NCBI GenBank assembly: GCA_045531435.1
Contig: JAZSDZ010000126.1
Coordinates: 1 to 37,373 of the forward strand
Length of the DNA stretch: 37,373 nucleotides
Source of the DNA: Fimenecus sp045531435
Lineage (GTDB): Bacteria > Bacillota > Clostridia > Oscillospirales > Acutalibacteraceae
Reading direction: 5' to 3'
Both the position numbers and the translations under genes were made by a program. Positions 24,680 through 32,595 of the stretch are shown here, piece by piece. Under the pieces are notes generated by a model, which was given only the letters and a program-made list of their open reading frames with translations, searched no databases and was not told where the DNA came from. Positions within the stretch are counted from its first letter, which is position 1; each line of letters opens with the position of its first letter.

Positions 24680-25807
24680 TCAGAACTCTATCCACATTGC
24701 AGGACGGACAGAGCGTTTTTCAACACCAACGGGAACACCTAACTGGAGAATGAATCCGTCAACCTTTACGAAAGATGCGTTGTAAAGAGTTGAGCCCGGT
24801 GAACGGAGCCACCAACGGCAGCTGCGAGTGAGATTTTCAAGCTGAGAGCCCTTTGATTCGGCATATTTTGTCGCAACACAAACTCTTTCAATTGTTGATG
24901 GGAGATAAGCTTTAGCCTCGTCAATTGAGAGTAGGAAAATCTTATCCTTTGTGTCGTTTCCACCGTCTGTATTGTAGTCGGCATTATCTCGGTTTTCAAG
25001 TGTAACGGCTTTGATATTTGCTTTTTCTTCTTTGGTGAAAGCAACATTGTAAAAATCGCTGTTGAGCCATTTACGGATATCACTTGTTTCCCATGTAACC
25101 TGCTGAACTGAAGAATGGTAATGACGACAATCAAGGGCATATCGGCTTATAACAAACATTTTACCGTTCTGGTCCTTATCAAGAACTCGCCATTCAATCT
25201 GTTCCTTGCCGTTTGCAGTTTTGTTGTCCTGTTCATAAGCACCAAATGTGATTATATCACCAATCTGTGCAACCTCAGGATGGTCTTTAAGAAGGCTTTT
25301 TGCCTGTTCTTTACTATCCTTGAACATTCTCAATGATTTGAATGTGAGATAGGCATCTTCATAGTTTTGTTCTTCAACATTTTTGATTGCGTTACTGTAT
25401 CTTACTGACGGGATGATTACCGTTACGGTAAGAGTGCCGATTGCAACAACAAGAATAAATGAAATAAGAATTTTAAGGAAGGTTTTACCTTTTGCCTTTG
25501 TTTTCTTTTCCTTTTCGATGCGGTTTTTCTCGGCAAGTCTTTCTCTTTCGAGTCGCTGTGATTCAGCCTTGAGCCTGTTTTCTTCGGCCCTTGCACGTGC
25601 TTCCTCGCGTTTTCTTTCGTTCTCAATACGAGCAGCTTCATCTGTTGACGATTTTTCTGAATAAGCATCAGCAGATGGAGTTGTATTTTTTACTGTGTTG
25701 CTTTGTGGAAGTGCTTTTCGTGTACCACAGTAAGAGCAAACGGCATATAGTCCGTTTTCCTCGATTTCAAGTGTGCCACCACACATTTCACATTTTAAAA
25801 TTGACAT
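24680..25807 (-). CDS. Zinc-ribbon, coiled-coil, single-pass membrane protein with DUF6273-like domain
   Basis: A 375-residue protein, last of a three-gene operon. The N-terminal zinc ribbon uses Cys 6, 9, 24 and 27. A highly charged, probably coiled-coil stretch (about 57-106, rich in Glu/Arg/Lys) and one membrane helix (about 110-132) follow. A short TPR-like helix hairpin (YSNAIKNVEEQNYEDAYLTF) comes next. The rest matches the DUF6273 pattern: EWRVLDKDQNGKMFVISRYA, WETSDIRKWLN, IFLLSIDEAKAYLP, WWLRSPGSTLYNASFV and VRPAMWIEF. DUF6273 is frequent in Clostridia as an extracellular domain without known function. The ribbon would be inside and DUF6273 outside. It is transcribed with the SPFH and membrane-protein genes. 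Confidence 0.85.
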   Translation of the reverse strand: MSILKCEMCGGTLEIEENGLYAVCSYCGTRKALPQSNTVKNTTPSADAYSEKSSTDEAARIENERKREEARARAEENRLKAESQRLERERLAEKNRIEKEKKTKAKGKTFLKILISFILVVAIGTLTVTVIIPSVRYSNAIKNVEEQNYEDAYLTFKSLRMFKDSKEQAKSLLKDHPEVAQIGDIITFGAYEQDNKTANGKEQIEWRVLDKDQNGKMFVISRYALDCRHYHSSVQQVTWETSDIRKWLNSDFYNVAFTKEEKANIKAVTLENRDNADYNTDGGNDTKDKIFLLSIDEAKAYLPSTIERVCVATKYAESKGSQLENLTRSCRWWLRSPGSTLYNASFVKVDGFILQLGVPVGVEKRSVRPAMWIEF

Positions 25808-25820
25808 TATATTACCTCAA

Positions 25821-26528
25821 TTATTTAAGTGCTTTGCATTTGTTGTTTCTGTTGTCGATTAATGCGAGTAATTCCTGTGCCTGATTTTCCTGTGCCACAG
25901 TATCACCACTCTTGACAGCAGTTTCAAAAATCTTGAATTCGTATCCGATTCTGCCTTCGATTTCAGAAAGGTTTTCGTTACTCATAGGGTCAGAATAACG
26001 GATTGCTTCGTAAACTTTTTTAACTAATTCCTTTGATTCAGGTGTAGTTGCTCTTGCCATAAGGCTTTGTGCATCAACTGTAAGAGTTTTTATGAAGAAT
26101 GTCTGTTCTTTGATTTTCTTTTCAACGGACTGAACAACATCACCGGCAGATTTTGCTTTGATAGTTGCAATAGCAACAAAAGCAAGTACGATAACGCTGA
26201 CGATTGCAGCAATCCAGGTCTGGGCAGTCGGAATTGCCATAAAAATTGAACCTGCAACTGCACTTGCAACAAGACCGATTACACTTACACGAAGTAACGG
26301 AATATTATAGAAAACTTTTGTAAGGTTATCGTCTTTGAGTCCTACATATGAACAAGCAAGCTGACCTACAAAGCCAACCGTAACAAGTGCATAACCAATC
26401 CAGAATGTGTCTGTGAATTTTGATTCACCATTGATTTCAGAAGGAGAAACAAACACAATTACATTGAAAACTGCTACTAAAATAGCCCAGACAACGGCAT
26501 ATAATTTAAAGTTTTTACTGATTTTCAT
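25821..26528 (-). CDS. Multi-pass membrane protein with helical C-terminal domain, unknown function
   Basis: Middle gene of the SPFH operon, 235 residues from the ATG at 26528. The start has AGGAGG nine bases upstream; a GTG 11 codons earlier is not used. Four hydrophobic segments occupy about residues 8-30, 45-70, 80-100 and 106-128. After them comes a cytoplasmic-looking helical region of about 110 residues (AKSAGDVVQSVEKKIKEQTFFIKTL ... ARATTPESKELVKKVYEAIRYSDPM). I recognise no family. The tight operon position between an SPFH protein and a DUF6273 membrane protein suggests the three form one membrane assembly. Confidence 0.75.
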   Translation of the reverse strand: MKISKNFKLYAVVWAILVAVFNVIVFVSPSEINGESKFTDTFWIGYALVTVGFVGQLACSYVGLKDDNLTKVFYNIPLLRVSVIGLVASAVAGSIFMAIPTAQTWIAAIVSVIVLAFVAIATIKAKSAGDVVQSVEKKIKEQTFFIKTLTVDAQSLMARATTPESKELVKKVYEAIRYSDPMSNENLSEIEGRIGYEFKIFETAVKSGDTVAQENQAQELLALIDNRNNKCKALK

Positions 26529-26544
26529 TTTCTTTTCCTCCTGA

Positions 26545-27765
26545 TTAAAGCTTTTCACCACATTGTGAACAGAAATTGCCGTTTGCTACCTCTGCACCAC
26601 ATTTCGGACAAGTGTTTGCAAATTTGTATCCGCATTCAAGACAGAATTTGCCTTTCTGAACTGCTTTACCACACTGTGGACAGGTTACAAGGTCAGAAGC
26701 CTCAACCTTTTCACCACATTGAAGGCAGAATTTTGCGTTCTGTGGAAGAACTGCACCACATTTTGAGCATTTTGGATTTGCAGTTGCATTCACAACATCA
26801 CCCATCATACCGCCGACCATACCACCTACGGCACCGCCGACACCTGCCATTGTGCCGAGTCCGACACCCATATTTGTGAATTCGCCCACGGCTTCGTTCT
26901 GTGCAACCTTTTCAGCAACATCAAATCCACGTTCCTGCCCGTATGTATAGCCCTCCTGTGCACGCTTTGTAGCCTGCGCCTTTGAGTCGATTACAACCTT
27001 CTGTGCTTCGGTTTCAGCATCTATGATTTCTCTCTGCTGACGAAGCTTTGCCTCAGCAATATCAGCATACTGACGGAAGTGAAGTTCTTTGAATTGTTCA
27101 TACTGTCTGTCACCATCAGGCTTAACGATTGTTGTTACAAAGAATTGTTCAAGGGCAATACCGTAATCGGCAAAATCGTTTACAAGAAGACCTTTGATTG
27201 CATCAGAAAAAATTGCAAGGTTTTCATCAATTTCAAAAATATTGATGCTGTTTTGCTTCATTGTCTGTGCAATATATGTTTTCACTCTTGTCATAAGGAA
27301 TGAACGGAAGAATGTTACAAGCTTAGCCTGTGTAAGATAGCTTTCTGTTCCCACAAGTTTTAAGAGAAGTTTGCGTGAATTGTCTGCACGAAGGCTCATT
27401 TCACCACTTGCACCGATTGAAATAGGGAATTTGTATGTTGGCTCAATGTACTGAACCTTTGAATCAGTGCCCCATTTAATCGCCATCTGTTCAACCTTGT
27501 TTACAAAGTAAACTTCACAATGGAATGGTGTTTCGTCACCTGTTGTGCGATTTAATGCTTTGGAAAGCTCAGGAACATTCTGTGTTTCAAGAGTATATCG
27601 ACCGGGACCGAATAAATCGAGAGCCTGACCGTTAAGATAGAAAATAGCCTCCTGATTTTCGTGAACAATCAACTGTGTAAGGCTGTTGAAATCTTCAATA
27701 GGATGTTTCCATATAAAGGTGGTATTGTCACCCTCGTATTTAAGTATATCTGCAATCTGTGCCAT
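26545..27765 (-). CDS. SPFH/band-7 family protein with triple zinc ribbon
   Basis: A 406-residue protein of the SPFH group similar to Bacillus YdjI-type virion-core/SPFH proteins. The N-terminal SPFH domain (about 25-225) includes LIVHENQEAIFYLNGQALDLFGPGRYTLET and the later YIEPTYKFPISIGASGEMSLRADN segment. A Glu/Ala-rich helical region (AKLRQQREIIDAETEAQKVVID), a short Gly/Met-rich linker (about 305-325) and three C-terminal zinc ribbons follow. Their pairs are CSKCG/CLQCG, CPQCG/CLECG and CPKCG/CSQCG. There is no membrane helix. SPFH proteins scaffold membrane patches, and ribbon arrays may bind protein partners. It is the first gene of a three-gene operon with a perfect consensus promoter, so it is probably well expressed. 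Confidence 0.88.
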   Translation of the reverse strand: MAQIADILKYEGDNTTFIWKHPIEDFNSLTQLIVHENQEAIFYLNGQALDLFGPGRYTLETQNVPELSKALNRTTGDETPFHCEVYFVNKVEQMAIKWGTDSKVQYIEPTYKFPISIGASGEMSLRADNSRKLLLKLVGTESYLTQAKLVTFFRSFLMTRVKTYIAQTMKQNSINIFEIDENLAIFSDAIKGLLVNDFADYGIALEQFFVTTIVKPDGDRQYEQFKELHFRQYADIAEAKLRQQREIIDAETEAQKVVIDSKAQATKRAQEGYTYGQERGFDVAEKVAQNEAVGEFTNMGVGLGTMAGVGGAVGGMVGGMMGDVVNATANPKCSKCGAVLPQNAKFCLQCGEKVEASDLVTCPQCGKAVQKGKFCLECGYKFANTCPKCGAEVANGNFCSQCGEKL

Positions 27766-27810
27766 ATTGTTTCCTCCTTCAATAAAAGGGAATTCAAAAC
27801 TATTTATACA

Positions 27811-27839
27811 ATTATAATACTATAAAAAAATTATGTCAA
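27811..27839 (-). promoter_or_regulatory. Perfect consensus sigma-A promoter of the SPFH operon
   Basis: On the reverse strand, TTGACA (27834-27839), exactly 17 bases, then TATAAT (27811-27816). Both boxes match consensus fully. The predicted leader is about 40 bases, with GAAGGAGGAAAC before the start at 27765. Confidence 0.85.
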
Positions 27840-27878
27840 TAAATACTGAATGTTGCATATTTAAGATTTATTTATCTA

Positions 27879-27907
27879 TTGAAATGTTCAGGAAAAAGTG
27901 TTATTAT
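27879..27907 (+). promoter_or_regulatory. Sigma-A promoter of GPH transporter 1
   Basis: TTGAAA (27879-27884), 17 bases, then TATTAT (27902-27907), about 33 bases before the chosen start at 27941. It lies inside an in-frame extension of the reading frame, which supports the shorter protein. Confidence 0.6.
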
Positions 27908-27940
27908 TCTCTTATTGAAAGTGAAAGGAGAAAAACCTTT

Positions 27941-29464
27941 ATGGCAAAAAAACAAAAACAACCAAAAGAGGTTAACAATCATCCTAATAAAATAGGATTC
28001 AGGGATATTGCCGGTTACACCATAGCTGAATCGGGTAATATGTTTAACCTTACTTACATTACAAGCTACCTTAAAATTTTTATGACTGACGTTTTCGGAA
28101 TTGCACCAAAGCTCGTCGGTTATATGTTTATTATCACTCGTCTCTGGGACGTTGTTAACGACCCACTCTGGGGTGCTGTTGTTTCAAAGAGAAAAGCAGG
28201 TAAGGATGGTAAATATCGTCAGTATTTGCGACTTGTGGCAGTTCCTTTGGGAATTTCAACAGTCCTCTGTTTTATTCCTTTTAATGACCCTAATTCAATT
28301 TTCTATAATCAGACATTGGCAGAAAAGCCTATGCTTTTATTCGTTCTTGCAATTATTCTGTATCTTGTGTATTGCACAATGTACACTGCTATGAACATAC
28401 CTTTCGGCTCATTGGCTTCTGTTATTACTGATGACCCTCAGGGCAGAACAATCCTTTCTACTGCTCGTTCAGTAGGTAGTGGTATCGGTGGTGCAGTTGT
28501 TCTTCTTATTGCACCTATGATTATCTATGTTGGCAGTGGCAGAATTGATGAACAGACAGGTCTTGAAATTGAGGTTGCAGACGGTAACAGAATGTTTATC
28601 TATGCGCTCTTGATGGGTATTTTCTCAATTGTCACTTACCTTGTTGGTCACAAAATGGTTAAGGAACGTGTTCCTGCTGTTGAAGACGAAAATGTTGACT
28701 TAAAGGGTGTTTATAAGGGTCTTTTCAAGTCAAAGCCATTTGTTTTGCTCACTCTTTCAGGTGTTCTTATCAGTGGGCAGCTTCAGTTCGGCTCATTTAA
28801 TACTTACCTTTACAAGAACTACTTTACAAATACAGGACTCAGTATTATCGGTACAATATGTAATTATCTTCCAATGGTAATTCTCATTTTGTTCACACCA
28901 AAGCTTTCTGCTAAATATGGTAAAAAAGAGCTTTGCGGAAGAATGTCAATTGTTTCTGCAGCAGCATCAATTTTTCTCTTCCTTACTGCAAATAATGAAG
29001 ATTTCATTATGTGGATAAACCCTGAACAGGGAATTTATCCTGCATGGCTTTATATGCTCTGTTTACTCCTTATCGGTTTCGGTTACACATTCGTAAGCCT
29101 TACTTGTTGGGCAGTTGTTATGGACGTTATCGACTATCAGGAATACACAACAGGCATCAGGAATGAAAGTGCAGTTTATTCTGCATATACATTCGGTCGT
29201 CAGCTTGGTCAGGCAATTGCTGACGCAGGTGGACTTTTCCTTCTCCAGTGGGCAAAATATGACAGCCTTACTGCAGGTAACGGCTTTATCGCAGAAAATG
29301 ACACAAGTAAAAAGATTATGTTTATCTGTACAGTGATTCCTGCAATCGTTTACACTAGCGTATGGCTTATTTTCAGATTTGGTTATCCTCTTACAAAGGA
29401 AAAGATGGAGCCAATTTACGAAGCACTTCGCAAAAAGCACGAAGCAGAAGCAAAGGCTGAATAA
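27941..29464 (+). CDS. GPH-family sugar:cation symporter 1 (MelB-like MFS)
   Basis: Glycoside-pentoside-hexuronide transporter of 507 residues that imports a sugar or glycoside with a cation. The ATG at 27941 follows GAAAGGAG; an in-frame ATG at 27833 would cover the promoter. About twelve hydrophobic segments are visible. GPH signatures are RLWDVVNDPLWGAVVSKRKAGKDGKYRQYL, with the cation-site aspartates of the D-x-x-N-D motif in helix II, NIPFGSLASVITDDPQGRTILSTARSVGSGIGG, and CWAVVMDVIDYQEYTTGIRNESAVYSAYTFGRQLGQA. The N-terminus is Lys-rich. It is a single-gene transcript with its own promoter and terminator, divergent from the SPFH operon. The sugar is unknown, but beta-galactosides are possible given the GH2 enzyme downstream. 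Confidence 0.92.
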   Translation: MAKKQKQPKEVNNHPNKIGFRDIAGYTIAESGNMFNLTYITSYLKIFMTDVFGIAPKLVGYMFIITRLWDVVNDPLWGAVVSKRKAGKDGKYRQYLRLVAVPLGISTVLCFIPFNDPNSIFYNQTLAEKPMLLFVLAIILYLVYCTMYTAMNIPFGSLASVITDDPQGRTILSTARSVGSGIGGAVVLLIAPMIIYVGSGRIDEQTGLEIEVADGNRMFIYALLMGIFSIVTYLVGHKMVKERVPAVEDENVDLKGVYKGLFKSKPFVLLTLSGVLISGQLQFGSFNTYLYKNYFTNTGLSIIGTICNYLPMVILILFTPKLSAKYGKKELCGRMSIVSAAASIFLFLTANNEDFIMWINPEQGIYPAWLYMLCLLLIGFGYTFVSLTCWAVVMDVIDYQEYTTGIRNESAVYSAYTFGRQLGQAIADAGGLFLLQWAKYDSLTAGNGFIAENDTSKKIMFICTVIPAIVYTSVWLIFRFGYPLTKEKMEPIYEALRKKHEAEAKAE

Positions 29465-29482
29465 AATAGTATATAATAAACT

Positions 29483-29508
29483 AAGCACCTCGGTTGAGGT
29501 GCTTTTTT
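29483..29508 (+). terminator. Strong intrinsic terminator after GPH transporter 1
   Basis: AAGCACCTC (29483-29491) pairs with GAGGTGCTT (29496-29504) around GGTT, followed by a T-run to 29508. This is a textbook terminator. Confidence 0.95.
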
Positions 29509-29531
29509 GCGTGGTCAATTATAATTTGATA

Positions 29532-30767
29532 TCAAAAACTTATTGTGCTTTCGCGGTATTCCTTTGGTGTTTTGCCTGTGTGTTTTTTGAAAAGTTTTGT
29601 GAAATAGTTTACATCATAAATTCCGCAATTCTGTGCCACCATCTGAATTTGCAGGTTGGTGGAGGTGAGAAAGAATGCGGCCTGTTCCATTCTTTTTTTG
29701 GCTACATACTCCGTGAGAGTTATGCCCACTTCTTTTTTGAAAAGAGTTGAAAGGTAACTTGCATTTACATTAAGCATTTCTGCCTGACTGCTGAGACTTA
29801 AATCTGCAGTAATATCGAAATCCACAAGGGTGATTACCTTCTGAACAATAGGTGAGTAGTTTTTCATGGAATGTTTTTTTACAAGGGCGCAATATTTGTC
29901 AATCATTTCGTGGTGCATATTTATGCCCTCTTCAACAGAGGTGATTCGTTCAATTCGTTTTGCGAAATCTGATGAAACGCCATCAATATAAAGAGGATGG
30001 ACACCACCTTGTTCAGCAGCTTTGCGAAAGAGTGTATTGACAATGATGCTGTAATTTTTAATATTGCGCACAGGGTCCTCCACTCGCATTTCAAGCATAA
30101 ATGTAGAAGATTTTAAAAGAATCTGCTCTGCCTGATGAGTCATACCCTGACTTACAGCCTGAATCATTTTGCGCTCACCCTCATATCTGCGTTCAAGCAT
30201 CTGCATTGTAAGAAGAGCATTATCGGTTTTGTTTTCTGAATTTTTTACAATTTTCGGGAAAGCATGACTATTATATATCATATTGATAGTCTTATAATCG
30301 AAACTATCTGTGTTGCCCCACAAAACTTCTCCTAAAGAGTTGAAAAGAGAGATAATCATATCACGGTCGGTATATACAGGTACGCTTGTGTAATATTTTT
30401 GTAATTGTGAAAAAACATGGGCAGGAATGTTGTTCCTTTCAGCAATTTCCATCAGGGTGTTCTGGTTGATGGCTGTATCAATAAAAGGACCTGCAATAAA
30501 TGTGGAAGGGGAGCTGTCCTTTGTGGGCAGAAGAATAAAAATATAATTGCAGAAGAAAATATCGGTAATTTTGCATATCATATTTTCCTTTATGCTTTCG
30601 TGAGAAGTACAGAAAAGCTGGTCATATTCCTCCTCCATACCTAAAAAGTCACGAAGTCCGCGGTCAGCCTTGCGGTATGATTTGTCGTCTGACTTTATAA
30701 TGCAGGAATGAATTCTGTAATTGTTCAGGATATTGCGAAAAAAGTTCAACTCTTTTTCATAAAACAT
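29532..30767 (-). CDS. AraC-family transcriptional regulator
   Basis: The C-terminal about 100 residues are an AraC/XylS DNA-binding domain with two helix-turn-helix units: LSLSSQAEMLNVNASYLSTLFKKEVGITLTEYVAKKRMEQA and IQMVAQNCGIYDVNYFTKLFKKHTGKTPKEYRES. The long N-terminal part (about 310 residues) would sense an effector and shows no membrane helix; its family is not recognised. The start is uncertain. ATG 30767 is 12 bases after AGAAGG and is preferred (411 residues). ATG 30779 directly abuts that site, and a TTG at 30848 has none. Divergent from GPH transporter 2 across about 210 bases, it probably activates the sugar genes in response to the transported sugar. Confidence 0.88.
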   Translation of the reverse strand: MFYEKELNFFRNILNNYRIHSCIIKSDDKSYRKADRGLRDFLGMEEEYDQLFCTSHESIKENMICKITDIFFCNYIFILLPTKDSSPSTFIAGPFIDTAINQNTLMEIAERNNIPAHVFSQLQKYYTSVPVYTDRDMIISLFNSLGEVLWGNTDSFDYKTINMIYNSHAFPKIVKNSENKTDNALLTMQMLERRYEGERKMIQAVSQGMTHQAEQILLKSSTFMLEMRVEDPVRNIKNYSIIVNTLFRKAAEQGGVHPLYIDGVSSDFAKRIERITSVEEGINMHHEMIDKYCALVKKHSMKNYSPIVQKVITLVDFDITADLSLSSQAEMLNVNASYLSTLFKKEVGITLTEYVAKKRMEQAAFFLTSTNLQIQMVAQNCGIYDVNYFTKLFKKHTGKTPKEYRESTISF

Positions 30768-30979
30768 ACTAAATAACATCCTTCTGTAAAATTTAACAGT
30801 TTTTTCTTTATTATCGTACAAATTTTGGTAAAAATCAAGAGAAAACAAAAAATAATACCTGAAAAAACAAAAAGTTTACTAACGATAAAAGCACGACTTA
30901 TTGTAAAATAAGAACATAACAGAGTAGGGTATGTATATACTTGATGTTATTATTACATGTTTCTTAGGGGGAAATTAAA

Positions 30980-32467
30980 ATGGCAAAAGAGAAAAAACTC
31001 GATGCTAACGGTTACCGCAAGTTTGGTATGCGTGACTCAGTAGCCTATATGATGGGTGACTTGGGTTGTAATATGTCTTTTGCACTCAAGGGTACAATGG
31101 CACTTTTCTGGACACAGGTTATGGGACTCAGTACATGGTACTCACTTCTTTTAATCGTAGTTCAGGTATGGGACGCAATCAATGACCCGCTTATCGGTTC
31201 AATTATTGATGCCGACAAACACAAGTATAAGAGAAATAAATTCTTACAGTACATATTTGTAGGTTCAATCGGACTTATTATTGGCGGTGCTTGTTGCTTT
31301 ATTCCTGCAACAAAAGCTCCACTCATTGCAAAAATTGCAATTTTCATTGGTGGTTATGTTCTCTGGGATGCGTTCTACACAGTAGCAAATGTTCCTTATG
31401 GTTCACTTTTATCACTCATTTCTTCCGATGATGCTGACAGAGCTTCTCTTTCTGCTTGGCGTTCAATCGGTGGTATGATTGGTAATATGGTTCCGATGGT
31501 AGTTTTCCCATTCATTATTTATAATGAAGACGAATCACTTAACGGAACACGAGTATTCATAATGGCTTTTGTTATGGGTATTATTGGTTTCCTCTGCTTC
31601 CAGTTTATGATTAAAAACACAGAAATCCGTGTTGATACAGAAGTACAATGCAATGAAGACCAGCCTAAATTCAATGTTTTCAAGGCTATGGGCAACTTTG
31701 TTAAAAACAGACCTGCAGTTGGTGCTACACTTGCTGCTATGGGTATGTTTATCGGTATGCAGGGTGCTACAACAGCTGTTACAGTTACATTCCAGATTTA
31801 TTTTGACAACACAGAGATTTCAGGTCTTGTTTCAATGTTTGCAATGATTCCTATCGTACTTTTCACACCACTTGCTCGTAAGATGGTTAAAAAATATGGT
31901 AAGAAAGAGCTTTCAGCAGTTGGTTCAATTTGCTACATTATTGGTGCAGCAATTCTCTTACTTGCACCACTCGGAATTATTCCTGTTACAGAAGAAAATA
32001 CAAAGCTCGATTTAATTATTTATATTGTTGGTCAGCTTATCTGTGCATTGGGTCTCGGAATTTACTCAACAGTTTCTTGGGCTATGATGGGTGACGCTAT
32101 TGACTATAATGAGTGGAAAACAGGTAGCCGTGAAGAAGGTACTGTATATTCGCTTCACTCATTCTTCCGTAAGCTAGCTCAGGGCTTAGGACCTGCTGTT
32201 GCAATTGCAATTATGGGTACTATGGGTTACGTAAACAACAGTGCTCCTGATGCAAACGGAAACTTTACAGAAATTGATGTTAATTTGCTGAGTTGGGAAG
32301 TGGCTTGCGATATCCGTATGCTTGTTGCTGTTCTTTATCTTGTTGCAGGTATCTTCCAGTTTGTCGGTCTTGGTCTTGTGTATAACCTTGATAAGAAAAC
32401 ACTTGAAACAATGCAAGCAGAACTTGCAGAAAGACATGCGGCTGAAAAAACTGAAACTATTAAATAA
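30980..32467 (+). CDS. GPH-family sugar:cation symporter 2 (MelB-like MFS)
   Basis: Second GPH transporter, 495 residues, with a strong ribosome site (TAGGGGGAAATT) before the ATG. GPH signatures are QVWDAINDPLIGSIIDADKHKYKRNKFLQYI, NVPYGSLLSLISSDDADRASLSAWRSIGGMIGN and SWAMMGDAIDYNEWKTGSREEGTVYSLHSFFRKLAQGLG. About twelve membrane segments are visible, and the C-terminus is charged (ERHAAEKTETIK). It lies divergent from the AraC gene, so it is the likeliest direct target. I found no consensus -35/-10 pair in the shared gap, as expected for an activator-dependent promoter. It ends at its own terminator before transporter 3. Confidence 0.92.
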   Translation: MAKEKKLDANGYRKFGMRDSVAYMMGDLGCNMSFALKGTMALFWTQVMGLSTWYSLLLIVVQVWDAINDPLIGSIIDADKHKYKRNKFLQYIFVGSIGLIIGGACCFIPATKAPLIAKIAIFIGGYVLWDAFYTVANVPYGSLLSLISSDDADRASLSAWRSIGGMIGNMVPMVVFPFIIYNEDESLNGTRVFIMAFVMGIIGFLCFQFMIKNTEIRVDTEVQCNEDQPKFNVFKAMGNFVKNRPAVGATLAAMGMFIGMQGATTAVTVTFQIYFDNTEISGLVSMFAMIPIVLFTPLARKMVKKYGKKELSAVGSICYIIGAAILLLAPLGIIPVTEENTKLDLIIYIVGQLICALGLGIYSTVSWAMMGDAIDYNEWKTGSREEGTVYSLHSFFRKLAQGLGPAVAIAIMGTMGYVNNSAPDANGNFTEIDVNLLSWEVACDIRMLVAVLYLVAGIFQFVGLGLVYNLDKKTLETMQAELAERHAAEKTETIK

Positions 32468-32487
32468 TTAAGTTTAATATTTAAAGG

Positions 32488-32513
32488 CGGTGGTGGTAAC
32501 ATCACCGTTTTTT
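32488..32513 (+). terminator. Intrinsic terminator after GPH transporter 2
   Basis: CGGTGGT (32488-32494) pairs with ATCACCG (32501-32507), including one G-U pair, around a 6-base loop. A run of six T follows. Confidence 0.8.
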
Positions 32514-32522
32514 AAACAGCAC

Positions 32523-32569
32523 TTGAAAAGAGAGATTGATCAGGTTAAAATGATATAAAGCAAATTGCT
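32523..32569 (+). promoter_or_regulatory. Promoter and operator-like palindrome of the GPH3-GH2 operon
   Basis: TTGAAA (32523-32528), 17 bases, then TAAAAT (32546-32551). Just downstream, at about the transcription start, is an 11-base palindrome AGCAA-A-TTGCT (32559-32569), placed where a repressor would block the polymerase. The promoter is confident, the operator tentative. Confidence 0.55.
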
Positions 32570-32595
32570 AATATACAAAGAAAGAATGTGTTAAT

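Noticed and set aside
27833..27940. A 36-residue extension of GPH transporter 1
   Set aside because: It overlaps a good TTGAAA-17-TATTAT promoter, and GAAAGGAG marks the ATG at 27941.
30849..30979. A consensus sigma-A promoter for GPH transporter 2
   Set aside because: Several partial boxes exist (TTGTAA, TATACT, TAGGGT), but none pair at 16-18 bases with acceptable matches.
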